64,000 bases of DNA from Oscheius onirici. Lineage: Eukaryota > Nematoda > Chromadorea > Rhabditida > Rhabditidae. The position numbers were made by a program, and so were the translations under genes. The DNA lies in assembly GCA_932521025.1 (NCBI GenBank), contig OW051473.1, positions 5,394,001-5,458,000 on the forward strand. Reading direction: 5' to 3'. Below the pieces are notes generated by a model, which was not told where the DNA came from, made no database searches, and was given only the letters and a program-made list of their open reading frames with translations. Of the stretch, positions 62,181-64,000 are shown one piece after another (positions within the stretch are counted from its first letter, which is position 1; every line of letters starts with the position of its first letter).

Positions 62181-64000
62181 TTAAAGGTCAAAAAGAGCGG
62201 CCATTTCTCGGAGAGCATTCTCAAACTGAGATTGGAAGCGACGAGAATCACTGTTCTCGGCAGAGTGGAAACTGCTAATGTGAGCCAAGATGCTGTGATT
62301 TCCTCCGAAACGGTAACAAACACCTGAAAACGATAATCATTTGAACATTTTGTTTAGATACCATATCCTTCCTTTGAAACAGCGCCGAAACAAGCTCCAA
62401 GCCATGTGTTGTCAACATTAGTGTCCTCGTCATTTTGTTGGGTCACATTGGGAACGTGGGAGGTGGATAAGAACCACTTCTGATTGATATAATGTTCCAA
62501 GAAGGGCGAAGATACTCCGAATCCTTTGGAGAGAACAAATAGTACAAAGAGATGACGGTCGATTCCTTTGCCAATCATGCATTCCCGATTACGGAACCCG
62601 TGCACTTCGGCAGCCTTTTTCAACTTGGCAATTTTCTCAGCTTTCGGTGCTTCCGGAATGAGGAAAGTTTTTACAAAGTCACAAGATTCGTCTCCAACTG
62701 TTCGCAGAGTTTCAGTTCGAGAGTACTTATAGAAACGAGGCGAGGCAGGTTCGTAAGTCAACTTGAAAGCTCCTTGGTCCTAAAGAACACATTTCAAAAG
62801 TTTTTTCTTGTCTCACCCTATAGCAAGCCAACTGAATCGCCATCTGTACAAAGGCATCAGGTGAAACTCCACACTTTTTAATCAGTCCTTTACCAAACTC
62901 GCGGAAAACACACGAAGCAAGATCGACATCATCAGTCGCCAGTTTGTGCGAGGCATAGATTCGTTCAATTTCAGTGTCCATCTGAAAAAAATCAGGTTTA
63001 ACTTAAGCACAATAAATTTACCTCAAGTGATACGTCGACATCCAATCTTTGTGCAAAGGAGATAGATTTTCTGTCTGCTTCGCTAATCTTTTCAATCTCT
63101 TTCTGTTGATCAAGTGGTGGATACTGCAGAATATCAACATCCATGGTCATGAAGTTTTCCATAATGTGATCAAATTCAGCTCCATCAGCAATAGAATGTT
63201 CTGTGGTTCCCCCAGCCTATAATTTGAATAAAAACTGCAATGTGCGATAGTCACCCTAGCAGTCTGTAGATTGATTTGATAGTTCAGGGACTTGTCACAC
63301 CATCTGTCTCTTCCATTGCCGGTCAACATCGTTTTCATGAAGTACGATAGCTTTTCGGGGTGTTCCTAACCTTTATAAAATGAAAATGTGTGAAAGAACG
63401 AACCGGATCATAACCGTATCCTTCATTATCGTCCAATACCAAAAACAGAAAACCGCTTTCAATCAATTCCAGAGTTTTCTTGTTGATAGGGTGATCCAGG
63501 AAGAATCTTTTTCTGTTGCGAGCCCACTGGTCGCGAGTATCGTGAGTGAGAGTACAAACTCTACCCATTTTATCTTCTTCCCTCTCAGAACGCTCCAATA
63601 AATCAGCAAATATTCTAAAAATAGAAAAGAGTTCAATAAAATGAAAATCTTACTTCGTTAGCTCATCGACAGTATACATGCGCCTGTTTTGGTCGCACAG
63701 ATCGACTTGGTAAAAGTTTCCGCGACAAAGACAGACCAGATGACGGGAAATACCGTAATTTTTCAGGTAATCGCAGTTTTCATCTGGGATACGCGTCACA
63801 GAATACATTTTTTCGTAGTGTCTTCCGCAGACCAGTCCTTGTCCGAGCTGAAATTTTCAAAAATGAAAGCAGTATCTCAACACTCACCGGCTTAATGTTC
63901 TGAGCATCCATAGCTAAGTGAGAAAGTGCCTCAATGAAGATAACGTGAGCAGCACGAACTGCGACTGTAGCTGGGCGATCTTCAAAAAGATCGACATGGG
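62181..64000 (-). CDS. Carnitine palmitoyltransferase (CPT1-like), partial at right edge
   Basis: Rate-setting enzyme for mitochondrial import of long-chain fatty acids. The visible part is the C-terminal two thirds. From right to left: HYEKMYSVTRIPDENCDYLK, HLVCLCRGNFYQVDLCDQNR, DTRDQWARNRKRFFLDHP, the catalytic His in TTEHSIADGAEFDHIMENF (about 63160-63220), FAQRLDVDVSLEMDTEIERI, then KLATDDVDLASCVFREFGKG. The STS-type and CoA-site block reads KLTYEPASPRFYKYSRTETL, then MIGKGIDRHLFVLFVLSKGF. The end is LREMAALFDL at TAA 62181-62183. The N-terminus, with any outer-membrane helices, lies beyond base 64000, so CPT1 versus CPT2 rests on the spacing and sequence of the visible part. No frame breaks seen. 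Confidence 0.9.

Overview
This window is nematode nuclear DNA. Genes are split by many short introns (often 38-60 bp) that end in a T-rich TTTTCAG-type acceptor. The protein families are strictly metazoan: frizzled, kinesin light chain, glutamate-gated chloride channel, spastin, bestrophin, RasGRP. Two families, the nematode-type glutamate-gated chloride channel and the moulting-cycle (MLT-10-like) protein, point to a nematode of the rhabditid type. From memory, the Caenorhabditis elegans orthologues of rgef-1, ehbp-1, klc-2, spas-1 and cfz-2 all lie on chromosome V, so the window looks like a block of that linkage group. No bacterial, plasmid, viral or CRISPR signal is visible.

Layout. 1-7.9 kb: rgef-1 (RasGRP, left edge cut) and ehbp-1, both on the minus strand. 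8.5-9.7 kb: LRP receptor-associated protein (RAP) on plus. 9.7-14.3 kb: mostly non-coding, with one doubtful gene and a 49-bp direct repeat. 14.3-16.3 kb: a glutamate-gated chloride channel. 16.4-17.9 kb: a CUB/LDL-A membrane protein on minus. 18.3-19.5 kb: a DGAT2-family acyltransferase with a broken reading frame. 19.7-20.5 kb: a small two-pass membrane protein. 21.6-23.3 kb: an MIF4G-domain protein (MIF4GD/CTIF type). 23.6-25.2 kb: a globin-like gene on minus. 27.4-28.1 kb: a secreted Gly/Cys/Pro-rich protein.

28.1-33.0 kb: a 5-kb gene desert upstream of a frizzled receptor (33.0-35.0 kb). 35.2-36.6 kb: two CTR copper transporters on minus, 103 bp apart and probably an operon. 36.6-38.9 kb: non-coding, with a tRNA-like element. 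39.0-41.6 kb: klc-2. 42.8-45.1 kb: a chromodomain protein and a downstream uncharacterised gene. 46.6-47.0 kb: a 64-residue secreted peptide gene. 48.5-51.5 kb: a moulting-cycle protein. 53.3-55.0 kb: a bestrophin. 56.5-58.9 kb: a carnitine acyltransferase. 59.5-61.3 kb: spastin. 62.2 kb to the right edge: carnitine palmitoyltransferase (CPT1-like).

The genes are mostly independent. Possible functional links are the two copper transporters, the two carnitine acyltransferases around spastin, and the two microtubule genes (klc-2, spas-1). Exon sums confirm most models. Three otherwise intact genes (DGAT2-like, MIF4G, carnitine acyltransferase) are each out of frame by one base at or beside a homopolymer run. 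This looks more like consensus error than three separate pseudogenes, but the DGAT2 gene also has an in-frame TGA that this cannot explain.
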